Below are positions 55,507 to 64,000 of a DNA stretch of 64,000 bases, in pieces (position 1 is the first letter of the stretch; every line of letters starts with the position of its first letter). The notes under the pieces were generated by a model that was not told the DNA's origin, searched no databases, and was given only the letters and a program-made list of their open reading frames with translations. The stretch covers positions 62,001-126,000 of the forward strand of contig CAILTK010000051.1 of NCBI GenBank assembly GCA_903837135.1, written 5' to 3'. The translations under genes were made by a program, and so were the position numbers. The DNA comes from an uncultured Caulobacterales bacterium (GTDB lineage Bacteria; Pseudomonadota; Alphaproteobacteria; Caulobacterales; Caulobacteraceae).

Positions 55507-58413
55507 ATGACCGACACGATCGACCTCGAGCCTGCGGAAACGCCCACGCCGATCACCGTGGATACCGCCCCGCCCATGCGGCTCTATCTGGTCGACGGCT
55601 CGGGCTATATCTTCCGCGCCTTCCACGCCCTGCCGCAGTTCTCGCGCAAGTCGGACGGCCTGCCGACCGGCGCCGTGGCGGGCTTCTGCAACATGCTGTG
55701 GAAGTTCATCTGCGAGACCAAGGCCGATGGCGCCGTGGCCGGCGCTCCGACCCATCTGGCGGTGATCTTCGACGCGTCCGAGCGCACCTTCCGCAACGAC
55801 CTCTATCCCGAATACAAGGCCCACCGGCCGCCGCCGCCGCCGGAACTGGTGCCGCAGTTCCCGCTGGTGCGCGAAGCCACCCGCGCCTTCGGCGTGCCGG
55901 CCATCGAACTCGCCGGGTTCGAGGCCGACGACATCATCGCCTCCTACGCCCGCGCGGTCGCCGACGCCGGCGGCGAGGTGGTGGTGGTGTCCTCCGACAA
56001 GGATCTGATGCAGCTGGTCAACGAGCAGATCTGCCTGCTCGACCCGGTCAAGAACATCAAGATCTGCCGCGCCGAGGTGATCGAGAAGTTCGGTCTCGGT
56101 CCCGAGCGGGTCGTCGAGATCCAGGCCCTCGCCGGCGACAGCGTCGACAATGTGCCGGGCGCGCCGGGCATCGGCGTCAAGACGGCGGTGCAGCTGCTCG
56201 GCGAATTCGGAGACCTCGACACCCTGCTCGAGCGGGCGCACGAGATCAAACAGCCCAAGAAGCGCGAAACCCTGATGAATTTCGCCGACCAGGTGCGGCT
56301 GTCGCGCGAGCTGGTGCGGCTGAAGGACGACGCCCCTCTGCCCCTGCCGGTCGAGGCGCTGACCGTGAAGGATCCGGACGCGCCGGTCCTGGCCGCCTTC
56401 CTCGAGTCGATGGAGTTCCGCACCCTGGCGCGACGGGTGTCCGAGCAGGTGTCGGGCGTTCCGACTCCCGCCGGCGGCGTGATCGCCCGCACCGGGGTCG
56501 CCAAGCCGGTGCTCGACGAAAGCGCCATCCAGATCATCGATCCGGACCGCTATCACTGCATTTCCGATCTCGACGCCCTGGACGCCTGGATCGCCCGCGC
56601 CCGCGCCGCCGGGATCGTGGCCTTCGATACCGAGACCGACGCCCTCGGCGCCGCGTCGGCGGGTCTTTGCGGCGTGTCGCTGGCTGTGGCCCCGGGCGAG
56701 GCGGCCTATATCCCGGTCGGCCACTGCGCGGCGGACCGGCCGGCGGGCGGCCTCGACTTCGGCGACGCGGCGGACGCGGTGGGCGGTGCGGACTGGAGTC
56801 AGGCGCCGCTCGACGAGGTGTTGGCGCGGCTGAAGCCGCTGCTGGAAGATCCGTCCGTGCTCAAGGTCGGGCACAACGCCAAGTACGACATTTCCGTTCT
56901 GGCCCGCTACGGGATCGCGGTCGCGCCGATCGACGACACCATGCTGATCTCCTACGTGCTCGACGGCGGCCTGCACGGCCACGGCATGGACGAGCTGTCC
57001 CAGCTCTACCTCGGCCACACGCCGATCCCGTTCAAGAAGGTGGCCGGCATCGGCCAGAAGCAGATCTCCTTCGCCCAGGTCGAGCTGAAGCCGGCCACCG
57101 CCTATGCGGCGGAAGACGCGGACGTGACGCTGCGGCTGTGGCGGACGCTGAAGCCGCGGCTGCGCGTCGAGGGGTTGCTCAACGTCTACGAGACGCTCGA
57201 GCGGGGCATGCCGGCGGTGCTGTCGGCCATGGAGCTCGAGGGCGTGAAGGTCGACGCCGAGCGCCTGCGCACCCTCGGCCACGAGTTCTCGCTGAAGATG
57301 GTGGATCTCGAGGCCCGGGCGCACGACCTCGCCGGCCGGCCGTTCAACCTCGGCAGCCCCAAGCAGATCGGCGACATATTGTTCGGCGAGATGGGTCTGG
57401 CGGGCGCCAAGAAGACCGCCACGGGCGCCTGGGCCACCGACGTCAAGGTGCTCGAGGACCTGGCCGAGCAGGGCCATCCCCTGCCGCGCACCATCGTCGA
57501 CTGGCGCCAGGTGTCCAAGCTCAAGAACACCTATACCGACGCCCTTGTGGCGGCCGTGTCGAACACGACCCAGAGGGTGCACACCTCCTTTTCCCTGGCG
57601 GCCGCCTCCACCGGCCGGCTCGCCTCCAGCGATCCCAACCTGCAGAACATCCCGATCCGCACCGAAGAGGGCCGCAAGCTCCGTACCTGCTTCATCGCCG
57701 AACCCGGCAATGTGCTGATCTCGGCCGACTATTCGCAGATCGAGCTGCGGCTCCTGGCCCACATCGGCGATATTCCCCAGCTCAAGACCGCCTTCAGCCA
57801 GGGGCTCGACATCCACGCCATCACAGCCTCCGAGATCTTCGGCGTACCGGTGGAGGGCATGCCCAGCGACGTCCGCCGACGGGCCAAGGCGATCAACTTC
57901 GGCATCGTCTACGGCATCTCCGCCTTCGGCCTGTCCAACCAGCTCGGCATCGACCAGGGCGAGGCCGCCGCCTACATCAAGACCTATTTCGAGCGCTTCC
58001 CCGGCATCCGCGACTACATGGAGCGCACCCGCGCCTATGCGCGCGAGACCGGCTTCGTCACCACCCTGTTCGGCCGCAAGATCCACATCCCCGCCATCCG
58101 CGGCCGAACCCCCGCCGAGCGCAGCTTCGGCGACCGCGCCGCCATCAACGCCCCGATCCAGGGCGCGGCGGCGGACATCATCCGCCGGGCGATGATGCGC
58201 ATGCCGGCGGCGCTGAAGGCCGAGGGGCTGAAGGCGCGCATGCTGCTGCAGGTGCACGACGAACTGGTGTTCGAGACCATCGAGGCCGAGGCGGAGGCGA
58301 CCATGGCCGTCGCCCGGCGGGTGATGGAGCACGCCGCCGACCCGGCCGTCGCCATCTCGGTGCCGCTGGTGGTGGAGGCGCGCGCGGCGAAGAACTGGGA
58401 CGAGGCGCACTGA
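55507..58413 (+). CDS. polA: DNA polymerase I
   Basis: A 968-residue repair and Okazaki-fragment polymerase. The 5'-3' exonuclease is N-terminal (YLVDGSGYIFRAFHAL, VIFDASERTFRNDLYPEYK, GFEADDIIASYA, LAGDSVDNVPGAPGIG). The 3'-5' proofreading domain is active-looking (IVAFDTETDALGA, KVGHNAKYDISVLARYG, YAAEDADVTLRLW). Polymerase motifs A, B and C are LISADYSQIELRLLAHI, RRRAKAINFGIVYGIS and LLQVHDELVFE. The ATG at 55507 adds a short acidic leader. It lies 59 bases after metK. Confidence 0.98.
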   Translation: MTDTIDLEPAETPTPITVDTAPPMRLYLVDGSGYIFRAFHALPQFSRKSDGLPTGAVAGFCNMLWKFICETKADGAVAGAPTHLAVIFDASERTFRNDLYPEYKAHRPPPPPELVPQFPLVREATRAFGVPAIELAGFEADDIIASYARAVADAGGEVVVVSSDKDLMQLVNEQICLLDPVKNIKICRAEVIEKFGLGPERVVEIQALAGDSVDNVPGAPGIGVKTAVQLLGEFGDLDTLLERAHEIKQPKKRETLMNFADQVRLSRELVRLKDDAPLPLPVEALTVKDPDAPVLAAFLESMEFRTLARRVSEQVSGVPTPAGGVIARTGVAKPVLDESAIQIIDPDRYHCISDLDALDAWIARARAAGIVAFDTETDALGAASAGLCGVSLAVAPGEAAYIPVGHCAADRPAGGLDFGDAADAVGGADWSQAPLDEVLARLKPLLEDPSVLKVGHNAKYDISVLARYGIAVAPIDDTMLISYVLDGGLHGHGMDELSQLYLGHTPIPFKKVAGIGQKQISFAQVELKPATAYAAEDADVTLRLWRTLKPRLRVEGLLNVYETLERGMPAVLSAMELEGVKVDAERLRTLGHEFSLKMVDLEARAHDLAGRPFNLGSPKQIGDILFGEMGLAGAKKTATGAWATDVKVLEDLAEQGHPLPRTIVDWRQVSKLKNTYTDALVAAVSNTTQRVHTSFSLAAASTGRLASSDPNLQNIPIRTEEGRKLRTCFIAEPGNVLISADYSQIELRLLAHIGDIPQLKTAFSQGLDIHAITASEIFGVPVEGMPSDVRRRAKAINFGIVYGISAFGLSNQLGIDQGEAAAYIKTYFERFPGIRDYMERTRAYARETGFVTTLFGRKIHIPAIRGRTPAERSFGDRAAINAPIQGAAADIIRRAMMRMPAALKAEGLKARMLLQVHDELVFETIEAEAEATMAVARRVMEHAADPAVAISVPLVVEARAAKNWDEAH

Positions 58414-58493
58414 TGTACGTTCGAGCGGCGGATCGGGATCGCCGCCCGGACGGGGCGAGCGCCTCGGCAAGCCGGCTGGACTGACCCCCCCCT

Positions 58494-58588
58494 ACGTCAT
58501 GCCCGGCCTCCGCGCCGGGCGTCCAGGGAAACGCTGCCGCGGCAAGTCTGGGTCGCCGGGACAAGCCCGGCGAAGACGGCCTTGAGGT
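58494..58588. repeat. Twin-hairpin repeat between convergent genes, copy B
   Basis: Matches 29819-29905: ACGTCATGCCCGGC, GCCGGGCGTCCAGGGAAACG, then GGTCGCCGGGACAAGCCCGG and CGAAGACGGC. Two hairpins (GCCCGGC with GCCGGGC, and CGCCGGG with CCCGGCG). It lies between polA and fabB, which are convergent. I recall this sequence type as frequent in Caulobacterales intergenic regions. Confidence 0.8.
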
Positions 58589-58613
58589 TGGGACCGATTA
58601 AACGAGTCTCGCT

Positions 58614-59855
58614 TCAAACCCGCCGCAGCACCAAGGAGCCATTGGTGCCGCCGAAGCCGAAGGAGTTGGACATCACCGTCTCCAGGCCGGCGTTGTCCCG
58701 GCGTTCCAACAGGATCGGCATGTCGGCGAAGGCCTCGTCGAGGTGGTCGATGTGGGCGCTCTTGGCGGCGAAGTCCGCCTGCATCATCAAAAGGCAATAG
58801 ATCGCCTCCTGCGCCCCGGCCGCGCCGAGCGAATGGCCGGAGAGCGACTTGGTCGAGGAGATCAGCGGCGGGGTCTCGCCGAACACCTCGCGCACGGCGC
58901 CCATCTCCTTGAGATCGCCCACCGGCGTGCCGGTGCCGTGCGGGTTGAGGTAGTCGATCCGGCCGACGTCGCCCCGGCCGTCCATGCCGGCCATGGCCAG
59001 GCGCATGCAGCGGGCGGCGCCCTCGCCCGAGGGGGCGACCATGTCGTGGGCGTCGGCGTTGGCGGCGTAGCCGACGATCTCGGCGTAGATCTTCGCGCCG
59101 CGGGCCTTGGCGCGCTCGTAGTCCTCGACCACCACGATCCCGGCGCCGCCGGCGATGACGAAGCCGTCGCGGTCCCGGTCGTAGGCGCGCGAGGCCTCCG
59201 ACGGCCGGTCGTTGAAGCCCGACGACATGGCCCCCATGGCGTCGAACAGCACGCTGAGGGTCCAGTCGAGCTCCTCGCAGCCGCCGGCGAACATCACGTC
59301 CTGCTTGCCGAGAATGATCTGCTCGGCCGCCGCGCCGATGCAGTGGGTCGACGTCGCACAGGCCGACGAGATCGAATAGTTGATCCCGCGCGTCTTGAAC
59401 CAGGTGGACAGCACCGCCGAGGGGCCCGAGCACATGGCCTTGGGCACGGCGAACGGGCCCACGCGCTTGGGGCCCTTGGTCCGGGTGATCTCCGCGGCGT
59501 TGACGATGGCGCGGGTCGAGGGGCCGCCGTCGCCGACGATCAGGCCGGTGCGGTCGTTGTGGATCTCCGCCTCGGTCAGCCCGGAATCGGCGATCGCCTG
59601 CTCCATGGCGATGTGGGCGTAGGCCGTGCCGGGGGCGAGGAAGCGCGCGGCCCGGCGGTCGACCATCGCCTCCCAGTCGACCGAGCCGTTTCCCTTGCGC
59701 GGCGCCGCGTGCACCTGGCAGCGGAAGCCGAGTTCGGCGTATTCGGGCGCGGCGACCACGCCCGACCGCGCATCGCGGAGCGAAGCCGTCACTTCCGCCG
59801 CGTCGCTGCCGATGGACGACACGATGCCGATGCCGGTGATCACCACACGACGCAT
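58614..59855 (-). CDS. fabB: 3-oxoacyl-ACP synthase I
   Basis: A 413-residue condensing enzyme of unsaturated fatty-acid synthesis. It begins [21 protein letters not shown]. The catalytic Cys is in [15 protein letters not shown]; the two histidines are in [14 protein letters not shown] and [16 protein letters not shown]; the C-terminus has [16 protein letters not shown]. It sits 39 bases downstream of fabA, the classic fabAB pair of the anaerobic unsaturated-fatty-acid pathway. Confidence 0.97.
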   Translation of the reverse strand: MRRVVITGIGIVSSIGSDAAEVTASLRDARSGVVAAPEYAELGFRCQVHAAPRKGNGSVDWEAMVDRRAARFLAPGTAYAHIAMEQAIADSGLTEAEIHNDRTGLIVGDGGPSTRAIVNAAEITRTKGPKRVGPFAVPKAMCSGPSAVLSTWFKTRGINYSISSACATSTHCIGAAAEQIILGKQDVMFAGGCEELDWTLSVLFDAMGAMSSGFNDRPSEASRAYDRDRDGFVIAGGAGIVVVEDYERAKARGAKIYAEIVGYAANADAHDMVAPSGEGAARCMRLAMAGMDGRGDVGRIDYLNPHGTGTPVGDLKEMGAVREVFGETPPLISSTKSLSGHSLGAAGAQEAIYCLLMMQADFAAKSAHIDHLDEAFADMPILLERRDNAGLETVMSNSFGFGGTNGSLVLRRV

Positions 59856-59894
59856 GCGCTAAGTCTACCTCCCGGTCTGTTTCTTGCCGGAAAC

Positions 59895-60428
59895 CTAGAT
59901 CAGGTCCTTGGCGTCGAACAGTCCGACCCGCAAATCGGTTGCGCTGTAGATCGGTTTTCCGTCCGCCTCCATCACCCCATCGGCGATGCCCATCACCAAT
60001 TTCCGGATGATGACCCGTTTCATATCAATGAGATAGGTCACCTTCTTGACCGCCGGACTGACCTGACCGGTAAATTTCACCTCGCCGACGCCCAGCGCCC
60101 GGCCGCGGCCCGGCGCGCCGGACCAGCCGAGGAAGAAGCCGACCAGCTGCCACATGGCGTCGAGGCCGAGACAGCCGGGCATCACCGGGTCGCCGAAGAA
60201 GTGGCACAGGAAGAACCACTGCTCGGGCGTGACGTCGAGCTCGGCGCGCATGAAGCCCTTGCCGTGCTTGCCGCCGTCGGCCGAAATCTCCACGATCCGG
60301 TCCATCATCAGCATCGGTGGGGCCGGAAGCTGGGCGTTGCCGGGGCCGAACATCTCGCCGCGGGCGCAGGAGAGCAGATCCTCATAGTCGAACGAGGTCT
60401 TGGTCGAACGGGTGAGCGTGTCCGCCAT
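59895..60428 (-). CDS. fabA: 3-hydroxydecanoyl-ACP dehydratase/isomerase
   Basis: A 177-residue hot-dog-fold enzyme that makes trans-2 and cis-3-decenoyl-ACP. The catalytic His is in [21 protein letters not shown], with the partner Asp of [25 protein letters not shown] and the C-terminal [11 protein letters not shown] fit the family. The ATG at 60428 is chosen because the longer frame adds a non-conserved leader. It pairs with fabB in one leftward operon. Confidence 0.97.
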   Translation of the reverse strand: MADTLTRSTKTSFDYEDLLSCARGEMFGPGNAQLPAPPMLMMDRIVEISADGGKHGKGFMRAELDVTPEQWFFLCHFFGDPVMPGCLGLDAMWQLVGFFLGWSGAPGRGRALGVGEVKFTGQVSPAVKKVTYLIDMKRVIIRKLVMGIADGVMEADGKPIYSATDLRVGLFDAKDLI

Positions 60429-60534
60429 GCGGGTCTGATCCTGATCGGCGCGGGCGGCGCCGCGAGTGGCTTGCGGGTTACACCACGCGCCGGTCCGCCT
60501 CAACCGCGACGGGGAAGCCGCCGGCGCAGCACGC

Positions 60535-63399
60535 TCACCGCGGGCGGCCCAGATCAGCGCGGTCGAGGTCCAGCTGGGCGGCCGGAATGATCACCGCGTC
60601 CGGGTAACGGGCCTTCAGCTTGTCGGCGAACAGCCTGGCGTCGCCGACGATGATCAGGCTGAGCCGCGCGGGATCGGTGAGCTTCGCCGCCGCCGCCTGG
60701 GCCTCCGCCGGCGTCACGGCCGCGGTCTTGGTGGTGAAGCGGCCGATCTCGTCCAGGGGCACGCCGTTGATGGCGTAATCGGTCAGCAGATTGGCCAGCC
60801 CCGCCGAGGTCTCGATCTCGCGGCCGAACCCTCCGATCAGCGCCGCCTTGCGCGTTTCGAGCTCGGCCGGCGCGATGGGCTCCGCCCCGAGGGCCTTGTC
60901 CTGGGCGATCAGCAGGTCCGCCACCTCGACGGCGCTTTCGTTCTTGGTCGACGCCGAGGCGGTGAACAGGCCGCCGAACCGACGCTCGTCCACCCGGCTG
61001 TTGGCCCCGTAGGACAGGCCGCGCTTGACGCGGATTTCGAGGTTCAGCCGCGAGGAATAGCCGCCGCCAAGCACGCCGTTGGCGACCTCGACCTTGTAGT
61101 AGTCGGGATCGGACCGCTCGATCGACCGTCCGGCGATCGCCACCGACGCCTGGCCCGCGCCCGGCAGGTCGATCACCACCACCCTGGGCTTTTCGGGCGC
61201 CAGCGTGGCCGGGGCCCGCGTCCCGGGGCCGCCGGCGGTCCAGCCGCCGAAGGCCTTTTCGGCCAGGGCGAAGGCCTGCTCCGGCGCAATGTCCCCCGTG
61301 ATCACCAGGACGGCGCCCTCGGGCCGGAAGGCCGCCTTGTAGACCCCGACCAGGTCGTCGCGGGTCAGGCTCTTCACGGACGCCGCCGTGCCGCCGGCCA
61401 CCGCCCCGTAGCGGCCGTCGCCGAACACCAGGCGCGGGGCGACCATGCCGACGACGGCGCCGGGCTGCTTCATCGCCACCTGCAGTTCGTTGAGCTTCTG
61501 GGCGCGCCTGCGCTCCAGCTCCGCGCCGGCCAGGGTCGGGCGTTGCACCACGTCGGCCATGATCGGCAGGGTGTGGGCGAACTCCTTGGACAGCACGGTC
61601 AGCACCACGCGGGACTGGTCATAGCCGGCCACGGCGCTGATAGAGCCGCCGGCCGCCTCGATCGTCGAGGCGATCTGATCGGCGGTGAGGCCGCCCGCCC
61701 CCTCGGTCAACAAAGCGGTCATCATGGCGCTGGTCCCGGGCTTGGCGTCGGCGGCCGCGCCCGACGGCACGGTCAGCTCGGCGCTTACCAGGGGCGCGGC
61801 GGCGGTGCGGGCCACGATCACCCGCAGGCCGTTGGCCAGCCGGCGTTCGGCCATGACCGGGGCCGCCACCGCCAGGGGGGCCGAAGGCCTGGGCTCCTCC
61901 CGCGGCAGGCTCGCCGGCGGCGGCGGGGCCGAAGCGCCGCCCGCCAGGGGCGCGCCGATGGCGTCGAGGACCGCGTCGGTGTCGGCGACCGGCGCGCCCT
62001 TGGGCCGGTCGCTCTCCGCCCGATAGCGCACCGTCACCCGCCGGTTCAGGGGCAGATAGGTGTTGGCCACCCGCATCACGTCCGCGGGCGTCACCGCCAT
62101 GATCGCGGCGATGTCGGTGTTGGCGTGCGACGGGTCGCCCTCGAGGATGGCCGCCTCGCCAAGTTCGACGCCCCGTCCCAGCACGGTCTCGCGACCCTGC
62201 AGCTCGCTGGCGAGAAGCTGGTTCTTGGCCCGGGCCAGCTCGGCGGCGCCCACGGGCGCGGTTCTCAGCCGGGCGAGCGTGGCCAGGATCGCCGTCTCCC
62301 CCTCGTTCGGATCGTGCCCCGCGCTCATCACCGCGCCGACGTAGAACAGGCCGGGCTGCTGGTTCTGGCCGGGGTCGGAGAACACCTCCTGGGCGATCTG
62401 GCTCTTGTAGACCATCTCGCGATAGAGCCGCGACGACTTGCCGGTGGTCAGTATGCCGTCGAGCACCTTCAGCGGGGCCTGATCGGGGTCGCGGGCGTCG
62501 GGGATCAGCCAGGTCATCGCCACGGCCGGCAGGGGGACGGTCGGCCCATAGGTGTCCACGCTGCGGGCCCGGGTCCGCGCCGGCTCCTTGACGGCGACCC
62601 GCGGCAGAGGCGCGTTCGGGTTGCGGATCTGGCCGAAATCCTCGTCGATCAGCTGGTCGAGCGTGGCCTGGTCGAAGTTGCCGACCACCACCAGCGTGGC
62701 GTTGTCGGGCCGATAGTAGGTGTCGTGGAAGTTCCGGACGTCGCTGAGCGTCGCCGCGTCGAGGTCGGCGATCGAACCGATGCTCGGCCGCCTGTAGGGG
62801 TGGATGGTGTAGGAGTTGATCGGAATGCTCAGGCGAAAGAAACGGCCGTAGGGGTCGGCAAGCACCCGTTGCCGCAGCTCCTCCTTCACCACGTCGCGTT
62901 CGGCGGCGAAGTTGGCCTGATCGACCGCCAGAGAGCTCATCCGTTCAGCTTCGGCCCACAGCAGCACCTTCAGGTGGTTGGCGGGAATGAGTTCGTAATA
63001 GTCGGTGAAGTCGTCGGCGGTGGACGCGTTGTTCTCGCCCCCCACGTCCTCGGTGATCCGGTCCATGTGTTCGGCCGGCATGTCGCGCGTGGCCTTGAAC
63101 ATCATGTGCTCGAACAGGTGGGCGAAGCCCGAGCGGCCCCTGGGGTCGTCCTTGGCGCCGACGCCGTACCAGACCTGAACGGTGACGTTCGGCGTCGTCT
63201 TGTCGAGCGCCGTCAGCACGCGCAGTCCGTTCGCCAGCCGGCGCTCCTTGAAAGGGATCGGCGGCACGGGATTGCTCGCCGTCGCCGGAACGGCGCGATG
63301 GACCGGCGTCCCGGCGGCGGTGGCGGCCAGGGGCGCGAGACTCGCGCACGCCAGCAGAACCAGGAGGGCGGGGTTCGTCGGGCGAGGCATGGGCGACAT
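60535..63399 (-). CDS. Double M16 zinc metallopeptidase, exported
   Basis: A 954-residue pitrilysin-family protein made of two M16 halves. The signal peptide is [20 protein letters not shown], probably cleaved at TAA-GT. The first half has the inverted zinc motif [13 protein letters not shown] (HxxEH) with the distal Glu in ERDVVKEEL, so it is the catalytic half. The second half (about 540-954) starts [20 protein letters not shown] and lacks HxxEH, so it is structural. A Pro/Ala linker joins them. Start could be ATG 63399 or 63390. It likely degrades peptides in the periplasm. Confidence 0.92.
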   Translation of the reverse strand: MSPMPRPTNPALLVLLACASLAPLAATAAGTPVHRAVPATASNPVPPIPFKERRLANGLRVLTALDKTTPNVTVQVWYGVGAKDDPRGRSGFAHLFEHMMFKATRDMPAEHMDRITEDVGGENNASTADDFTDYYELIPANHLKVLLWAEAERMSSLAVDQANFAAERDVVKEELRQRVLADPYGRFFRLSIPINSYTIHPYRRPSIGSIADLDAATLSDVRNFHDTYYRPDNATLVVVGNFDQATLDQLIDEDFGQIRNPNAPLPRVAVKEPARTRARSVDTYGPTVPLPAVAMTWLIPDARDPDQAPLKVLDGILTTGKSSRLYREMVYKSQIAQEVFSDPGQNQQPGLFYVGAVMSAGHDPNEGETAILATLARLRTAPVGAAELARAKNQLLASELQGRETVLGRGVELGEAAILEGDPSHANTDIAAIMAVTPADVMRVANTYLPLNRRVTVRYRAESDRPKGAPVADTDAVLDAIGAPLAGGASAPPPPASLPREEPRPSAPLAVAAPVMAERRLANGLRVIVARTAAAPLVSAELTVPSGAAADAKPGTSAMMTALLTEGAGGLTADQIASTIEAAGGSISAVAGYDQSRVVLTVLSKEFAHTLPIMADVVQRPTLAGAELERRRAQKLNELQVAMKQPGAVVGMVAPRLVFGDGRYGAVAGGTAASVKSLTRDDLVGVYKAAFRPEGAVLVITGDIAPEQAFALAEKAFGGWTAGGPGTRAPATLAPEKPRVVVIDLPGAGQASVAIAGRSIERSDPDYYKVEVANGVLGGGYSSRLNLEIRVKRGLSYGANSRVDERRFGGLFTASASTKNESAVEVADLLIAQDKALGAEPIAPAELETRKAALIGGFGREIETSAGLANLLTDYAINGVPLDEIGRFTTKTAAVTPAEAQAAAAKLTDPARLSLIIVGDARLFADKLKARYPDAVIIPAAQLDLDRADLGRPR

Positions 63400-63506
63400 T
63401 CCGAAACGCAGGGATCGGACTGTTAACACGGGCGATCCGCGCTCCGTTTCTAAACTTTCGGTCATGCGCCAGACCGGTCCTGGTCCCCCGCGCCTGGCCA
63501 GCGACT

Positions 63507-63989
63507 TCAGGCGGCGCTGGCTTCGGTGTCCTGATTCAGCAGGGCGTGGATGGCGTCGGCGTTGCGGGCCAGGCGGAGCTGCTGGCGCATCTCCTCGGAC
63601 CGCAGCAGGCGCGAAACGCGCGCCAGGGCGCGCAGATGCTCGGAGCCGGCGTGCTCAGGCGCGAACAGGGCGAACAGCAGGTCCACCGGCTGATCGTCCA
63701 CGGCGCCGAACGCCACCGGCGCGTCCAGGCGCACGAACACCGCCCGCATGCGGTCGAGGCCGGGCAGCCGGGCATGCGGCACGGCCACGCCGCGGCCGAC
63801 GCCCGTCGATCCCTGCGCCTCGCGCTCCACCAGCGCGTCGAACACCTCCGACGCCTTGAACGGCGGCAGTCCGGGTCGGATGAAGGTGCGGGCGGCGATC
63901 TCGGCCACGGCGGCCAGCGCCTGACGCTTGCCGTCGGCGCTCGATCGGTGGGCGATTGCGGAGCGATCCAGCCAGTCGCCAATATCCAT
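63507..63989 (-). CDS. ptsN: Nitrogen-regulatory PTS protein EIIA(Ntr)
   Basis: A 160-residue EIIA of the nitrogen phosphotransferase system. The phospho-acceptor His is in GRGVAVPHARLPGLDRM, followed by VDLLFALFAPEHAGSEHLRALARVSRLL. The gene is complete; the ATG (63989) is 11 bases from the window end. In Caulobacter the Ntr-PTS senses glutamine and affects ppGpp levels; it is often beside rpoN and hpf, which would lie beyond the right edge. Confidence 0.94.
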   Translation of the reverse strand: MDIGDWLDRSAIAHRSSADGKRQALAAVAEIAARTFIRPGLPPFKASEVFDALVEREAQGSTGVGRGVAVPHARLPGLDRMRAVFVRLDAPVAFGAVDDQPVDLLFALFAPEHAGSEHLRALARVSRLLRSEEMRQQLRLARNADAIHALLNQDTEASAA

Positions 63990-64000
63990 GAGGGTCTTGC

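Noticed and set aside
55456-58470. 1,004-residue open frame antisense to polA
   Set aside because: Shadow of polA, which carries all catalytic motifs on the other strand.
60466-63426. 986-residue open frame antisense to the M16 peptidase
   Set aside because: No domain, His/Arg/Gly-rich; the minus-strand gene has signal peptide and HxxEH.

Overview
The window is high-GC alphaproteobacterial DNA. Gene content, many GTG/TTG starts and four-base ATGA overlaps fit Caulobacterales, with Caulobacter or Phenylobacterium as the nearest relatives I recognise; I cannot settle the genus. It appears to hold the chromosomal replication origin. The 524-base gap between ppsR (DUF299) and hemE, the same gene pair that flanks Cori in Caulobacter crescentus, carries two perfect TTAA-N7-TTAA boxes (CtrA-type), a one-mismatch DnaA box and four GATTC (GANTC, CcrM-type) sites within 142 bases. 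The ParABS segregation system lies 8-14 kb to the left, with at least four parS-like CACGTG palindromes between 12.5 and 19.2 kb.

Layout, left of the origin: an envelope block (truncated envC, ctpA), folC, a DUF2244 protein, nth, mscL and a membrane-anchored hemerythrin protein; then trpF-trpB-trpA-accD; then leftward parB-parA-rsmG-mnmG-mnmE with a small DUF6489-like gene; then a dienelactone hydrolase and quinone oxidoreductase pair, ruvC-ruvA-ruvB, dnaQ, and the tight leftward run coaE-aroE-maf-ppsR ending at the origin.

Right of the origin: hemE-hemH-hemJ (late haem synthesis) and maeB; an AmpG-like transporter; a sensorless hybrid histidine kinase; a sarcosine-oxidase-like flavoprotein; comM; a GST; a CurA-type reductase; gntR-slipin; gshB, an FKBP lipoprotein and ilvA; a citrate synthase carrying its own DNA-binding domain; moeB; an AraC/Ada methyltransferase; kup; an Rrf2 regulator; a very large NAD-glutamate dehydrogenase broken by a single-base frameshift; an AI-2E-family permease; metK, polA, fabB, fabA, a double M16 peptidase and ptsN.

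Non-coding elements are a main point of interest. Three intergenic palindromic elements of one family each end in CTAG, and in each case this supplies the TAG stop codon of the neighbouring leftward gene. A second repeat (about 90 bases, two GC hairpins) sits between two convergent gene pairs at 29.8 and 58.5 kb. Perfect palindromes sit at the promoters of metK (16 bp), the HTH-citrate synthase (18 bp) and gntR (14 bp). A perfect DnaA box lies upstream of comM. No tRNA, rRNA, CRISPR array, prophage or insertion sequence was recognised; nearly everything is core-genome housekeeping.
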